64,000 nucleotides of DNA from an uncultured Prevotellaceae bacterium (lineage in GTDB: Bacteria > Bacteroidota > Bacteroidia > Bacteroidales > UBA3663), in contig ONNR01000018.1 of NCBI GenBank assembly GCA_900319235.1, positions 44,042-108,041 on the forward strand, read 5' to 3'. The position numbers were made by a program, and so were the translations under genes. Every line of letters begins with the position of its first letter. Within the stretch, counting starts at the first letter, position 1. The notes below the pieces were generated by a model. That model was given only the letters and a program-made list of their open reading frames with translations. It ran no database searches and was not told the DNA's origin. Shown here piece by piece: positions 1 through 8,119 of this stretch.

Positions 1-264
1 ATGGCAGGTATGATTCTCGACAAGAAATTGCGCCAGCTCAGCCAGCGCCTCGCCGCTCGAAATGTCACCCTCGAACTCACCCCTGCAGCACATGACCTGC
101 TACTCCAAAAGGGCTATACCCGCGAGATGGGAGCACGCGAAATGGATCGACAGATCAACCAGCTGCTCAATCCTATGCTGATGCGCGAGATACTCTTCGG
201 CAGCCTCAAGAAAGGCGGCACAGCACGCGTGGATGTCGAGGGCGATACGCTGAAATTGCTTTAA
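1..264 (+). CDS. clpA: ClpA C-terminal end (partial)
   Basis: This is the last 87 residues of an ATP-dependent Clp protease ATPase subunit. The gene begins before the window, so the ATG at base 1 is an internal methionine. The segment GYTREMGAREMDRQI, followed by a Leu-Phe-Gly-Ser-Leu stretch, matches the small C-terminal subdomain of the second AAA+ module of ClpA, including the GAR motif that contacts nucleotide. ClpA unfolds substrates and feeds them to ClpP in the cytoplasm. The reading frame closes with TAA and is followed by a long gene-free region holding tandem repeats. ClpB or ClpC share this fold, but the C-terminal wording is closest to ClpA. Confidence 0.88.
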   Translation: MAGMILDKKLRQLSQRLAARNVTLELTPAAHDLLLQKGYTREMGAREMDRQINQLLNPMLMREILFGSLKKGGTARVDVEGDTLKLL

Positions 265-332
265 AACACGCTAATTTGTCATACATCTTTTCTAAAAATC
301 ATTTCGAACAAGGAATGACCTATTTTAAATCA

Positions 333-368
333 CGGCATGACCAATCTTGGCTAAGAATGGTTATGCCG
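333..368. repeat. Solo family-C repeat unit (36-bp palindrome)
   Basis: A 36-bp near-palindrome with arms CGGCATGACCAATCTT and AAGAATGGTTATGCCG around a 4-base centre. It is almost identical to 33648-33683, the last unit of the 42-bp array near 33.5 kb, and the similarity continues about 10 bases to the right in both places. It directly precedes the family-A array. Confidence 0.85.
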
Positions 369-378
369 TTTTTGTTGC

Positions 379-760
379 AAGCATTATGTCGCCCGTCAGA
401 GTGCTATTTCCCGTAGAAGAAAGCATCGCGTCGGCCGTCAGAGTACTATTTCCCGTAGAAGAAAGCATCACGTCGGCCGTCAGAGTACTATCTCCCGTAG
501 AAGAAAGCATCGCGTCGGCCGTCAGAGTGCTATTTCCCGTAGAAGCAAGCATCATGTCGGCCGTCAAAGTGCTATTTTCTTTAGAAGAAAGCATCGTGTC
601 AGCTGTCAGAGTACTATCTCCCGTAGAAGAAAGTATTATGTCGGCCGTCAGAGTGTTATTTCCTGTAGAAGAAAGCATCCTGTCGGCCGTCAGAGTGCTA
701 TTTCCCGTAATAGGAAGCATTATGTCGGCCGTCAGAGTGACATTTCCGTTGGAGCAAGCC
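379..760. repeat. Tandem array A1, nine 42-bp units
   Basis: Units start at 379, 421, 463, 505, 547, 589, 631, 673 and 715, then a degenerate copy follows. The period is exactly 42 bp. Each unit carries the core GTCGGCCGTCAGAGTRCT, then a TTTCCCGTAGAAG-like segment and AAGCAT. Units differ by scattered substitutions. Because 42 is a multiple of three and the unit lacks stops, both strands are open across the array, but no start context or promoter supports a protein. A related array lies at 63448-63845. Confidence 0.92.
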
Positions 761-799
761 TCGTGTCGCGCAACTTAATGCTCTATGACGTTGACGGTA

Positions 800-1111
800 C
801 TAGTTGCGGACAAATAGTACCATCTCACCACAATATTGCACTACTTGTGTACACGTGGAACAATCTCCGCCGCAATATTGTACTGCCCGTGTACACTTGA
901 TACCATCTCACGGCAAGATTGCACTGCTTGTGTACACTTGGTACAATCTCGCCGCAATATTGTACTGCCTGTGTACACTTGATACAATCTCACGGCAAGA
1001 TTGCACTACTTGTGCGCAATTGATACAATCCTCTTCGCAAGATTGTACTACTTGTGTACACTTAGTACCATCTCACCGCAAGATTGCACCATTTGCGAAC
1101 AGATAGTACAA
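800..1111. repeat. Tandem array B, about seven 41/42-bp units
   Basis: Units are marked by TTG(C/T)ACT at 836, 878, 919, 960, 1001, 1043 and 1084, giving spacings of 42, 41, 41, 41, 42 and 41. Each unit has a CAATATTG- or CAAGATTG-type segment, the palindrome GTGTACAC, and TGGTACAATCTC. The two array edges carry similar degenerate units (GCGGACAAATAGTACC on the left, GCGAACAGATAGTACA on the right). The sequence is unrelated to array A1, 40 bp away, but has the same period. Confidence 0.88.
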
Positions 1112-1955
1112 TAATCAAAAAAGGTGCAGCACCACACGATGCCACGCCTTGATGTAAGACAATCCGTTCTGCTCTAAAAGGCATTATAGGAGAACTCGAA
1201 TCGAGGCAGAGCGTTCCAGTTGTTCCAATTGTTCCAATTAATTATAAGCATATTAAAAACGACAATTTTCTTCCTTTATTATTATATATATAATTAATAT
1301 ATAGATAGTTATATAATAAAAGAAATGACAAATTGGGTTCCTGAATCATCAAAAAAAACTGGAACAACTGGAACAACTGGAACACTCGAGTATTACAAAT
1401 TACCTAAAAGGCTGAATTACAACAAAATACAAACAAGCAGATGCTCTTTCCCTATGATGCAAAACCTTGAAAAACGACCAGAAATCATAAAAATTCTGCT
1501 CGCATAGGCATCAAAAGACATATAAAACCTCCTTGTTCCAATACTTTTCCCCATTCTCAGAGCACATTTCAGCGGGACATTTTTTCAGTATCCGGGTCTC
1601 GTTTGTAAGGAAAAGATCACCATGATGGCCCATTCAGGGGCCAATAGTGGCTGAAACAAGAGTCAATTGGAACATCTTTTCAAAGCTCTTTGCCGCGAAT
1701 TCTATCCATATTCTATGCTTCGATGAAGAAAAAGGCCAAGTTATTTCAAGAAAAACACAAAAGTGTAAACTTTCTTAGTGTATAGCAGAATACCAAATAA
1801 CTATCACCACCATTTGGTGAAGTAGTTGGTCTAATCCATACAACATCCAATATGGTTTATGTCGATTGTCTGACAAATATAGAAATCGGATACAGTCGGC
1901 TGATGTCCATATTGTCTTCCAGGTCAGCAGTCTTCGCCTCCCTTCCAAGATGAAA
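1112..1955. other. Gene-free region with small palindromes
   Basis: No convincing gene is seen. The stretch is AT-rich around 1250-1325. It holds the GTTCCA inverted repeat listed separately, a TGGCCC/GGGCCA hairpin near 1627-1645, and a TCACCA/TGGTGA hairpin near 1803-1820. Further copies of TTGTTCCAA and TTGGAACA occur near 1530 and 1660. A 60-codon frame at 1325-1507 covers the second arm of the inverted repeat and is not supported as a gene. The region could be the eroded remains of a mobile or phage-like gene, but no protein similarity is visible. Confidence 0.5.
1203..1390. repeat. GTTCCA-type inverted repeat
   Basis: The left arm (1203-1240) has three tandem copies of GTTCCAATT/GTTCCAGTT preceded by CGAGGC. 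The right arm (1358-1390) has three copies of AACTGGAACA followed by CTCGAG. The arms are reverse complements over about 33 bases with few mismatches and enclose about 115 bases of AT-rich DNA. Confidence 0.75.
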
Positions 1956-2519
1956 TTATATGATCAATGGCATCAACGTCTCTTCAACGACTTGCCTATT
2001 CAAACGATGTTCTCCATGAAAGTGAATCACGTTTTTATAGTATTTGCAAAAGATATCCTCGCAATTGACTGTGGTGTCGTTGTCTGCAAAAAGGCCATAG
2101 ACATTCTCACGATCTTCATCGGTAATGCCGTCAAATTGGTGCGCCTCCATCTCAGCGAAATGTTGGATGATTTCGGGTGTGATAGTGAAAGTAGTTTTTC
2201 CATCCTTCCGCGGATTGAAGAACTCAAAGGTGCCTTCATACAAAATATCTTTATGTTGGGGCAGGTCGAACGCAGGGTTGACACAGATGCGATTGAAGCC
2301 CCGCATCTGCTGAGCATACATTCCACCCATACTGGTGCCAACAATCACATTGGGCTGCTCCCTTTCACATAACATCTTCAAAAAAGGTAACGCTTCTTTT
2401 GGATCAACAGGAATGTCAGGTGCGATTACAGTCCAGTGAGGTAAAAGTTCTCTAAGAGTTCTCACCGTACTTCCTTCTCCTGATGAACCAAAGCCATGGA
2501 AATAAATAAGTTTTTTCAT
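1956..2519 (-). CDS. YqiA-like alpha/beta hydrolase (esterase)
   Basis: This 187-residue protein has the compact alpha/beta hydrolase layout of the YqiA/YcfP esterase family. The N-terminal oxyanion strand is YFHGFGSSGEGS (residues 6-17). The nucleophile elbow is GTSMGG with Ser63. A candidate catalytic Asp lies in FADND (146-148), and the candidate catalytic His is in FHGEHRL (His171). There is no signal peptide, so it should act in the cytoplasm on short-chain esters; the natural substrate is unknown. A promoter with TATATTTG lies about 48 bases upstream of the start. The gene stands alone and points toward the repeat-filled gap. The family call is solid and the substrate is not known. Confidence 0.82.
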   Translation of the reverse strand: MKKLIYFHGFGSSGEGSTVRTLRELLPHWTVIAPDIPVDPKEALPFLKMLCEREQPNVIVGTSMGGMYAQQMRGFNRICVNPAFDLPQHKDILYEGTFEFFNPRKDGKTTFTITPEIIQHFAEMEAHQFDGITDEDRENVYGLFADNDTTVNCEDIFCKYYKNVIHFHGEHRLNRQVVEETLMPLII

Positions 2520-2566
2520 CTATAGGGTCAGTTAGTAAGTTTGGTTATGCAGATGATTCTTCGCTG

Positions 2567-2600
2567 CAAATATAATACTTTTTTCGATTCTACAATCAAA
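2567..2600 (-). promoter_or_regulatory. Promoter of the YqiA-like gene
   Basis: Read on the minus strand, TATATTTG (2567-2574) matches the Bacteroidetes -7 element TAnnTTTG. A TTTG (2597-2600) sits 22 bases upstream. Confidence 0.6.
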
Positions 2601-2602
2601 AA

Positions 2603-2642
2603 GACTGCTTTTTTTTCATTCAAAAGATGAAAAAAAGCAGTC
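2603..2642 (-). terminator. Intrinsic terminator after nif3-like gene
   Basis: The arms GACTGCTTTTTTTTCAT and ATGAAAAAAAGCAGTC pair around a short loop. It lies about 55 bases beyond the stop of the Nif3-like gene and just upstream of the next promoter. Confidence 0.75.
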
Positions 2643-2695
2643 ATTTCGTCTCTTACGCTGAAAAAACTGATTAATTTTTTAACCTTCAAAGGATC

Positions 2696-3496
2696 TCAAA
2701 CAAACAGTGTCGGGCTATGATGGCAGTTGGACGTGAGACATTCCACGTCAGGACAAGCCTCTGAGATGATATCGGCCAGCAGAGCGGGAGCAATCTGCTC
2801 GGTCTCGAAATGACCGGCTTCGATGAGGAGGATGTCGGGATGGCCAAACCAACTATGATAATGCATTTCTCCCGTGAGATAGGCATCAGCACTCAATGAC
2901 TCGGCTTCAGCGATGAAGTCGCTGCCGGAGCCTCCGCAAAGGGCAAGACAGTTGATTGGAGAAGCGTCTGGACGAAGACAAGCGGCTTCGCGATTATAGC
3001 GCAAAATACAGGATGAGGTGGCATCAGCAATCCCGGCCGAGAGTTTCGTCCGGAGATATACAAGCAGCTCTTGTGCAGACATGGAGCGAGGAAGTTTTCC
3101 TAGAACGCCACACTCCGACATCGGACGTACGTCGGTGAGTTCGAGCAAAGCTGCCAAACGATGATTGATACCTCCCTGAGCCTTGTCGAGGTTGGTGTGG
3201 GCGCTGTAGATGCCGATACCATAACGGATGGCAGCCATGAGGATACGGCTGATGTAGTCGCTCTCAGGATTGACGACCTTCAGCCCGTGGAAGAGCAGCG
3301 GATGATGACTCACCACCATCTGACAGTTGCGCTGACGAGCCTCCTCAATCACCTCTTCGGTGATGTCGAGACAGATAAGGACGCGACTGACCTCCATGCG
3401 GGGATCACCGCATTGGAGGCCAGCGTTGTCATACGATTCCTGCAGTTCACGAGGCGCAAAGGCTTCGATGGCGCAGGCGATGTCATAAAGTTTCAT
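2696..3496 (-). CDS. Nif3-like dinuclear metal center protein
   Basis: This 266-residue protein belongs to the Nif3/YbgI (GTP cyclohydrolase 1 type 2-like) family, which forms hexameric rings with two metal ions per subunit; its cellular role is unsettled. Visible metal ligands are VVSHHPL (His64, His65), YSAHTNLDKAQGG (His100, Asp104) and the C-terminal GHFETE (His and Glu). A GTG lies two codons upstream, but ATG at 3496 is preferred because it overlaps the stop of the upstream DUF3078 gene in a TAATG arrangement, which implies translational coupling. Transcription would come from the promoter at 4544-4575, and a terminator follows at 2603-2642. Confidence 0.88.
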   Translation of the reverse strand: MKLYDIACAIEAFAPRELQESYDNAGLQCGDPRMEVSRVLICLDITEEVIEEARQRNCQMVVSHHPLLFHGLKVVNPESDYISRILMAAIRYGIGIYSAHTNLDKAQGGINHRLAALLELTDVRPMSECGVLGKLPRSMSAQELLVYLRTKLSAGIADATSSCILRYNREAACLRPDASPINCLALCGGSGSDFIAEAESLSADAYLTGEMHYHSWFGHPDILLIEAGHFETEQIAPALLADIISEACPDVECLTSNCHHSPTLFV

Positions 3497-4443
3497 TACC
3501 ACTTGTATGAAAGACCGAAGCTGAGGAGCTCGGTGAACTGGAAGTAACCCCAGCCCTCACCCTTTTTCTCAGGAGCTACAGCGTCGTCGAAACGAAGGTG
3601 CGTGTAGAGCTTGGTCGAGAAATACTTGTTGAGAGGCATATCGAAGGTGTTCTCCCAATCGACCTCGGTATATACGTTGTTCTTGTACTTGCCGCAATCC
3701 CAAAGAGGAGAATAGTAGGTAGCCTGGCTGTTCCAAGTCAAATACTTGCAGACCTTGTACTCGAGGGTAGCCTTGGCACCCACACCGAAGTCATACAGGT
3801 TGAAGTCTCCGGGATGCAGACCAAACTGGGTGCCATCGATGCGACCCTTATGCCAAACGCCGTCTGAATCGTATGCACGACGAGGATCACTGACGAACTT
3901 GAGGTTGTAGCCAAAGGGCGACATGTAAACTGAGAACTTGATCTTCTCGGTCTCCTTCTTCCAGTCCATACCGACAGAAAGGTTGATGGTTCCTGGGTTG
4001 AGGAACTTCGAAATCTCGACCACATCATTGTCTACCTCCTGCCAGCCAGTGCAGAACTGTGTCTGAGCAATACCTTGCACGGTATAGTACCAATGCTCGG
4101 TGGCCTGATAACCAAGTTTGGTGGTCCACTTGAGAATATCGTTATTGGTGATGAACGTGCGATACTGACTGCTTGCGTTCACGAAACCGAGTTTGGCCTC
4201 GATAGCGTTGTCCCAAGCGAACTTCTCATACTTGTAGTTGAATGTGTAATCAGCAGTACCGAGCAGAGCAAAACTCGACACGCCGCCCTTGTACCAGTTC
4301 TTCGAAATGTAGCCCTGGGTGAACTGCAGGCTGGCATTGCCCGACTTGGTCCAGTGCTTGTTGGCATCTTCGGCAGCATCTTCTGCCATTACACTTGTTG
4401 CCGCCATCGACAAGACGATGGCCGAAAGAATCAGTTTTTTCAT
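3496..4443 (-). CDS. DUF3078 outer-membrane protein
   Basis: This 315-residue protein has a clear signal peptide (MKKLILSAIVLSMAATSVMA). The mature part is rich in alternating aromatic and polar residues, as expected of an outer-membrane beta-barrel, and ends in the aromatic residue Trp (GLSYKW). The segment KNWYKGGVSSFALLGTADY is the typical start of DUF3078, a Bacteroidetes-only family of unknown function. The gene is translationally coupled to the Nif3-like gene and has its own promoter. DUF3078 proteins are presumed to sit in the outer membrane; what they carry or bind is not known. Confidence 0.85.
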   Translation of the reverse strand: MKKLILSAIVLSMAATSVMAEDAAEDANKHWTKSGNASLQFTQGYISKNWYKGGVSSFALLGTADYTFNYKYEKFAWDNAIEAKLGFVNASSQYRTFITNNDILKWTTKLGYQATEHWYYTVQGIAQTQFCTGWQEVDNDVVEISKFLNPGTINLSVGMDWKKETEKIKFSVYMSPFGYNLKFVSDPRRAYDSDGVWHKGRIDGTQFGLHPGDFNLYDFGVGAKATLEYKVCKYLTWNSQATYYSPLWDCGKYKNNVYTEVDWENTFDMPLNKYFSTKLYTHLRFDDAVAPEKKGEGWGYFQFTELLSFGLSYKW

Positions 4444-4543
4444 AATTTTATTGGTTTTAGTTATGAATTTTGAGTTCTAGATTGATGAATAGTGGGGAAG
4501 CCCCAATTGTAATTTGACATTTGTCAATTGTTAAATACAAATG

Positions 4544-4575
4544 CAAAATTATAACAATTATTCCTTATTTGCAAA
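4544..4575 (-). promoter_or_regulatory. Promoter of the DUF3078-nif3 operon
   Basis: On the minus strand, TTTG (4572-4575), 20 bases, then TAATTTTG (4544-4551) fits the Bacteroidetes TTTG/TAnnTTTG consensus. It lies 100 bases upstream of the DUF3078 start. Confidence 0.7.
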
Positions 4576-4600
4576 AAAATTTGATAAAACGACCAAAAAA

Positions 4601-4632
4601 TTTGTTTTTTTGGCATTTTTGTCCTATCTTTG
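4601..4632 (+). promoter_or_regulatory. Promoter of the zinc-ribbon-dnaB operon
   Basis: TTTG (4601-4604), exactly 20 bases, then TATCTTTG (4625-4632) is a full-consensus Bacteroidetes promoter. It leaves an unusually long leader of about 195 bases before the ATG at 4837. The leader contains a GTTATGAC/GTCATGACC inverted pair at 4717-4742 related to the family-C repeat, and AATTGTTAATT repeats at 4796-4823. Confidence 0.8.
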
Positions 4633-4836
4633 CAACCGCTAAAAGACAAAAGATGCTATATAAACGTCCGCCCACGCGACCTGATCTACTCGGCCGAATG
4701 GGAATGGTGACCAGGGGTTATGACAAAATCACGTCATGACCAATGGTTTAGACCAAAAACGACGGGTATATGGCTTTTTTGTGTCCCAAAACAAAATTGT
4801 TAATTATTAATTGTTAATTGTTATTTTTATATTATT

Positions 4837-5628
4837 ATGCCAAAGATTGAAAAAGAATTCAGTGTAGAAGAGAAGCTGGCTAACCTTTACAAGCTGCAGC
4901 TTTACGTTTCGGAAATCGACCGTATCAAGGGTCTGCGTGGTGAACTGCCACAGGAAGTGGAGGATATGGAACGCGAGGTGGAAGAACTCAACGCCCGCAT
5001 TGCCAAGTTCCACGAGGACATCGAGGCCTGCCATCACAAGATCCAGGATATGCAGGAGAAGATCACCCAGGCCGAAGAGCTGATTGAGCAGTACACCCAT
5101 CAGCAGGATGATGTACAGAACAACAAGCAGTATGAGTTCCTGACCAAGGAGATCGAGTATCAGGGTCTGGAAATCGAACTGGCCAACAAGCGCATCCGCG
5201 AGAACCTCGACCAGATTGCCTTGTTCGAAGAGAGAGAGGCCAACTGCCGCAAGGAAGTGGAGGAGCGCCGTGGCGACCTTGAGACCAAGAAGGGCGAGTT
5301 GGACGAGATCATCGCCGAGACCCGCAACGAGGAGGAAGTAATGCGAGAGAAGGCCAAGAAGATCGAGAACTCGATGACCGACAAGAGCCTGATGACAACG
5401 TTCCAGCGCATCCACCGCAAGGCACACAACGGCCTGGCTATCGTTCCCATCGAGCGCGAATCGTGCTCGGGTTGCTTCAACAAGGTGACCCCACAACGTC
5501 AGATTGATGTGAAGCTCCGCAAAAAGATCATTACCTGCGAATACTGCGGCCGTATCCTCATCGACGAAGACCTGGCCAACCAGAACGAGATGCGTCGCCG
5601 CAAGAAGGGACTCCTGGCCGGCCTCTAA
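4837..5628 (+). CDS. Coiled-coil C4 zinc-ribbon protein
   Basis: This 263-residue protein is almost entirely a charged coiled coil (about residues 10-195) followed by a C4 zinc ribbon with Cys210-x2-Cys213 and Cys234-x2-Cys237. This is the architecture of the DUF164/zf-RING_7 family, widespread in bacteria and thought to bind nucleic acid. It is cytoplasmic and has no signal peptide. It lies 6 bases upstream of dnaB and shares its promoter, so the two are probably co-transcribed. The start follows an AT-rich stretch, as is usual in Bacteroidetes, with no Shine-Dalgarno site. Confidence 0.88.
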   Translation: MPKIEKEFSVEEKLANLYKLQLYVSEIDRIKGLRGELPQEVEDMEREVEELNARIAKFHEDIEACHHKIQDMQEKITQAEELIEQYTHQQDDVQNNKQYEFLTKEIEYQGLEIELANKRIRENLDQIALFEEREANCRKEVEERRGDLETKKGELDEIIAETRNEEEVMREKAKKIENSMTDKSLMTTFQRIHRKAHNGLAIVPIERESCSGCFNKVTPQRQIDVKLRKKIITCEYCGRILIDEDLANQNEMRRRKKGLLAGL

Positions 5629-5634
5629 TGCGAC

Positions 5635-7218
5635 ATGCCTACGAACAACAACTTTAGTCCAAACGGAGGTGCGCCGGCCAACCGTCGCAATACCCGTACA
5701 CAATCGCCCCAGCAACCTGCTTTGGGCAAGGTACAGCCTCAAGCCACCGAGGTGGAAGAGGCTGTGCTGGGTGCCCTTATGCTCGAAAAGGACGCCTACT
5801 CGGTAATCTCCGACCTGCTGAAGCCCGAATCTTTCTACGACCACAAGCACCAGCTGATCTTTGCTGCCATCCAGGAACTGGCATTCAACCAGGAACCTAT
5901 CGACATGCTGACGGTGACCAACCGTCTGCAACGCAATGGTGTGATCGAAGAGGTGGGCGGTGCCTACTACATCGCCACTCTGACGGGCAAGGTGGGCTCG
6001 GCGGCCAACATCGAGTATCATGCGAAAATCATCGCCCAGAAGTCGCTGGCACGCCAACTGATCAACTATGCAGGCAAACTCGAGTCGGCAGCATTCGACG
6101 AGACGACCGACATCGACGCCTTGATGCAAAGTGCCGAAGGAGAGCTGTTCCAACTCTCGCAGCACAACATCAAGAAGGACGTCATCCAGATTGACCCTGT
6201 GATTCAGGATGCGCTGAAGAAGATCGAGCAGGCTTCGAATCGCGACGACGGCCTATCGGGTCTGCCTTCTGGCTTCCACGACCTTGACAAGATCACCTCC
6301 GGTTGGCAGAACACCGACCTGGTGATTATCGCAGCACGCCCTGCCATGGGCAAGACGGCGCTGGTGCTTTCGATGGTGAAGAACATGGCGGTGAACTACA
6401 ACATTCCCGTCGGCATGTTCAGCTTGGAGATGAGTAACCTTCAGCTCGTGAACCGATTGCTGCAGAACGTCTGCGAAATCTCGGGCGAGAAGGTGAAGAG
6501 CGGTAGGCTGACCAGCGATGAGTGGACCAAACTGACCACTCGAATCACCCAACTGCAAGGTGCCCCCATTTATGTAGACGACACCCCAGGTCTGTCGGTA
6601 TTCGAACTTCGCACGAAAGCCCGCCGACTGGTGCGCGAACATGGCGTGAAGATCATTATGATCGACTACCTGCAGCTGATGACGGCCGCTGGTATGCAAT
6701 TCGGTTCGCGCGAACAGGAGGTTTCGACCATTTCGCGTTCGCTGAAAGGATTGGCCAAGGAACTCGACATCCCGATCATCGCACTGTCGCAGTTGAACCG
6801 TGGTGTCGAGACTCGCCAAGGCGAGGGAAAGCGTCCCCAGTTGGCCGACCTTCGCGAGTCGGGTGCCATCGAACAGGATGCCGATATGGTGTGCTTTATC
6901 CATCGTCCCGAGTACTACAAGATCTTCGAGGATGAGAAAGGCAACGACCTGCGCGGCCTGGCCGAAATCATCATCGCCAAGCATCGTAGCGGTTCAGTAG
7001 GCGACGTTCGCCTGAGGTTCCGTGGCGAGTTCGTTCGTTTCCAGAACCTTGACGAGGACTCGAGCCTCACCCCCACCCTCACCCCTTGGAGCGGTGACCA
7101 CGAACTGACGTCTCGTATGGACAACGAACCACGTCCCGATATGTCACAACAGCCTAATGGTTTCGAAGCTCCTTCGGGCAGCTTCGGCGCACCCGAACCA
7201 GGGGAAGCTCCATTTTAA
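5635..7218 (+). CDS. dnaB: Replicative DNA helicase DnaB
   Basis: This 527-residue hexameric replicative helicase unwinds DNA ahead of the replisome. The N-terminal DnaB domain begins near residue 30 (QATEVEEAVLGALMLEKDAY). The RecA-like ATPase has Walker A ARPAMGKTAL with Lys240, and a Walker B hydrophobic run ending in IDYLQLM. The segment SQLNRGVETR and the following RESGAIEQDAD are family hallmarks. The C-terminal tail after about residue 470 is polar and low-complexity, and is probably disordered. The gene is co-transcribed with the upstream zinc-ribbon gene, and no intein is present. Confidence 0.97.
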   Translation: MPTNNNFSPNGGAPANRRNTRTQSPQQPALGKVQPQATEVEEAVLGALMLEKDAYSVISDLLKPESFYDHKHQLIFAAIQELAFNQEPIDMLTVTNRLQRNGVIEEVGGAYYIATLTGKVGSAANIEYHAKIIAQKSLARQLINYAGKLESAAFDETTDIDALMQSAEGELFQLSQHNIKKDVIQIDPVIQDALKKIEQASNRDDGLSGLPSGFHDLDKITSGWQNTDLVIIAARPAMGKTALVLSMVKNMAVNYNIPVGMFSLEMSNLQLVNRLLQNVCEISGEKVKSGRLTSDEWTKLTTRITQLQGAPIYVDDTPGLSVFELRTKARRLVREHGVKIIMIDYLQLMTAAGMQFGSREQEVSTISRSLKGLAKELDIPIIALSQLNRGVETRQGEGKRPQLADLRESGAIEQDADMVCFIHRPEYYKIFEDEKGNDLRGLAEIIIAKHRSGSVGDVRLRFRGEFVRFQNLDEDSSLTPTLTPWSGDHELTSRMDNEPRPDMSQQPNGFEAPSGSFGAPEPGEAPF

Positions 7219-7296
7219 AGGTTTAGAAAGGTTAAGAGGGGTTTTGAAAGGTTCGAAAGGTTAAGAGGAGTTTAGAAAGATTCGAAGGGTTCGTTT
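7219..7296. repeat. Short degenerate G/A-rich direct repeats
   Basis: Three to four imperfect copies of GAAAGGTTAAGAGG / GTTTAGAAAGGTT occupy the gap after dnaB. The complementary motif (AACCTCTCAAACCCC) recurs inside the GH78 gene near 31966-31998. Confidence 0.6.
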
Positions 7297-7372
7297 TTTT
7301 CGGAATACCGGAATCCCGTTATAACGTAATTTCGATATAACTTAATACCGAATCGCGTGAAGAAATAATATA

Positions 7373-8068
7373 ATGATGAATATTTCAAATAAGATAGGAA
7401 TTGCATCGATTGCGCTGACCATGCTGGCAGGGCATATGACGGCACAGGAAGTCGTCGCGCCCAACTATCGCGAAATCCGCACATCGATACAGAACAGCAA
7501 GAGCCCGAACTACTATCCACAGCTCATGCGGAGATACTTGGAAAACGATACCACGCTCACCCTCGAGCAATATCGTTGCCTCTACTATGGCTATACGCTC
7601 CAAGAGGACTTCGTGCCCTATCAGAAAGAAAGGGAGAAACTCTTCGAGATACGCCGCGAACTGGTCAACACCAATGGCAGCAAGTCAACCTGCACCGAGG
7701 CCATCAAAGTGGCGCAATCGGCACTGGAGGACGATCCATTCGACCTGCTTGCCATCTCCACACTCGCATTCTCGTACCTTCAGTTGAAAGACACGGTGAG
7801 CCACTTGCTGTGGAACAACAAGCAGGATGCACTACTCGATGCCATCGTGTCGAGCGGTGATGGTACAGATGTTGATGATGCCATCCACGTTATCAACCTC
7901 GAGCATGAATACGAAGTGCTGAACCGTCTGGGTCTGCAAATCGAATCCGACTCGCTTTGCAACGACAACGTGGAATATCTGAGGGTCCAGCCGAATGCCG
8001 AGGACGTGAGAGGCGTCTTCTTCAATTTCGGCGCCTGTCGACAGGCTTATCGCAAGAAGTATGAGTGA
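7373..8068 (+). CDS. DUF4919 secreted protein
   Basis: This 231-residue protein has an N-terminal signal peptide ending near MTAQE (residue 25). It resembles DUF4919, a Bacteroidetes family of about 220 residues with the pattern YREIRTSIQN near the mature start and YRCLYYGYT in the middle. It is predicted to be exported to the periplasm or cell surface; the function is unknown. The helical central part (EAIKVAQSALEDDPFDLLAIST) is reminiscent of tetratricopeptide helices. Two adjacent ATG codons (7373 and 7376) could start it. It converges on htrA, with a CTAG repeat and a GC-rich hairpin between them. Confidence 0.75.
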   Translation: MMNISNKIGIASIALTMLAGHMTAQEVVAPNYREIRTSIQNSKSPNYYPQLMRRYLENDTTLTLEQYRCLYYGYTLQEDFVPYQKEREKLFEIRRELVNTNGSKSTCTEAIKVAQSALEDDPFDLLAISTLAFSYLQLKDTVSHLLWNNKQDALLDAIVSSGDGTDVDDAIHVINLEHEYEVLNRLGLQIESDSLCNDNVEYLRVQPNAEDVRGVFFNFGACRQAYRKKYE

Positions 8069-8078
8069 CAAATAGAGA

Positions 8079-8112
8079 ATCTAGTACATCTAGAATATCT
8101 AGTACATCTAGA
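8079..8112. repeat. CTAG-rich direct repeat
   Basis: Two copies of ATCTAGTACATCTAG separated by three bases. Each copy can also fold on itself. A similar CTAG-rich hairpin follows rimM at 40329-40368. Confidence 0.7.
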
Positions 8113-8119
8113 TAAAATT

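Noticed and set aside
379..760. Possible CRISPR array
   Set aside because: Units are contiguous and similar along their whole length; there are no unique spacers, no conserved repeat of 24-37 bp, and no cas genes.
347..778. 143-codon frame and an opposite 119-codon frame in array A1
   Set aside because: Both are open because a 42-bp unit without stops keeps every copy in phase on both strands; no promoter or start context, and the protein would be pure 14-residue repeats.
1325..1507. 60-codon frame MTNWVPESSKKTGTTGTTG...
   Set aside because: Its Thr-Gly-Thr repeat comes from the GGAACAACT arm of the inverted repeat; no promoter found.
4807..6165. 452-codon frame opposite the zinc-ribbon and dnaB genes
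   Set aside because: Spans two confidently identified genes; an antisense shadow with no family match.
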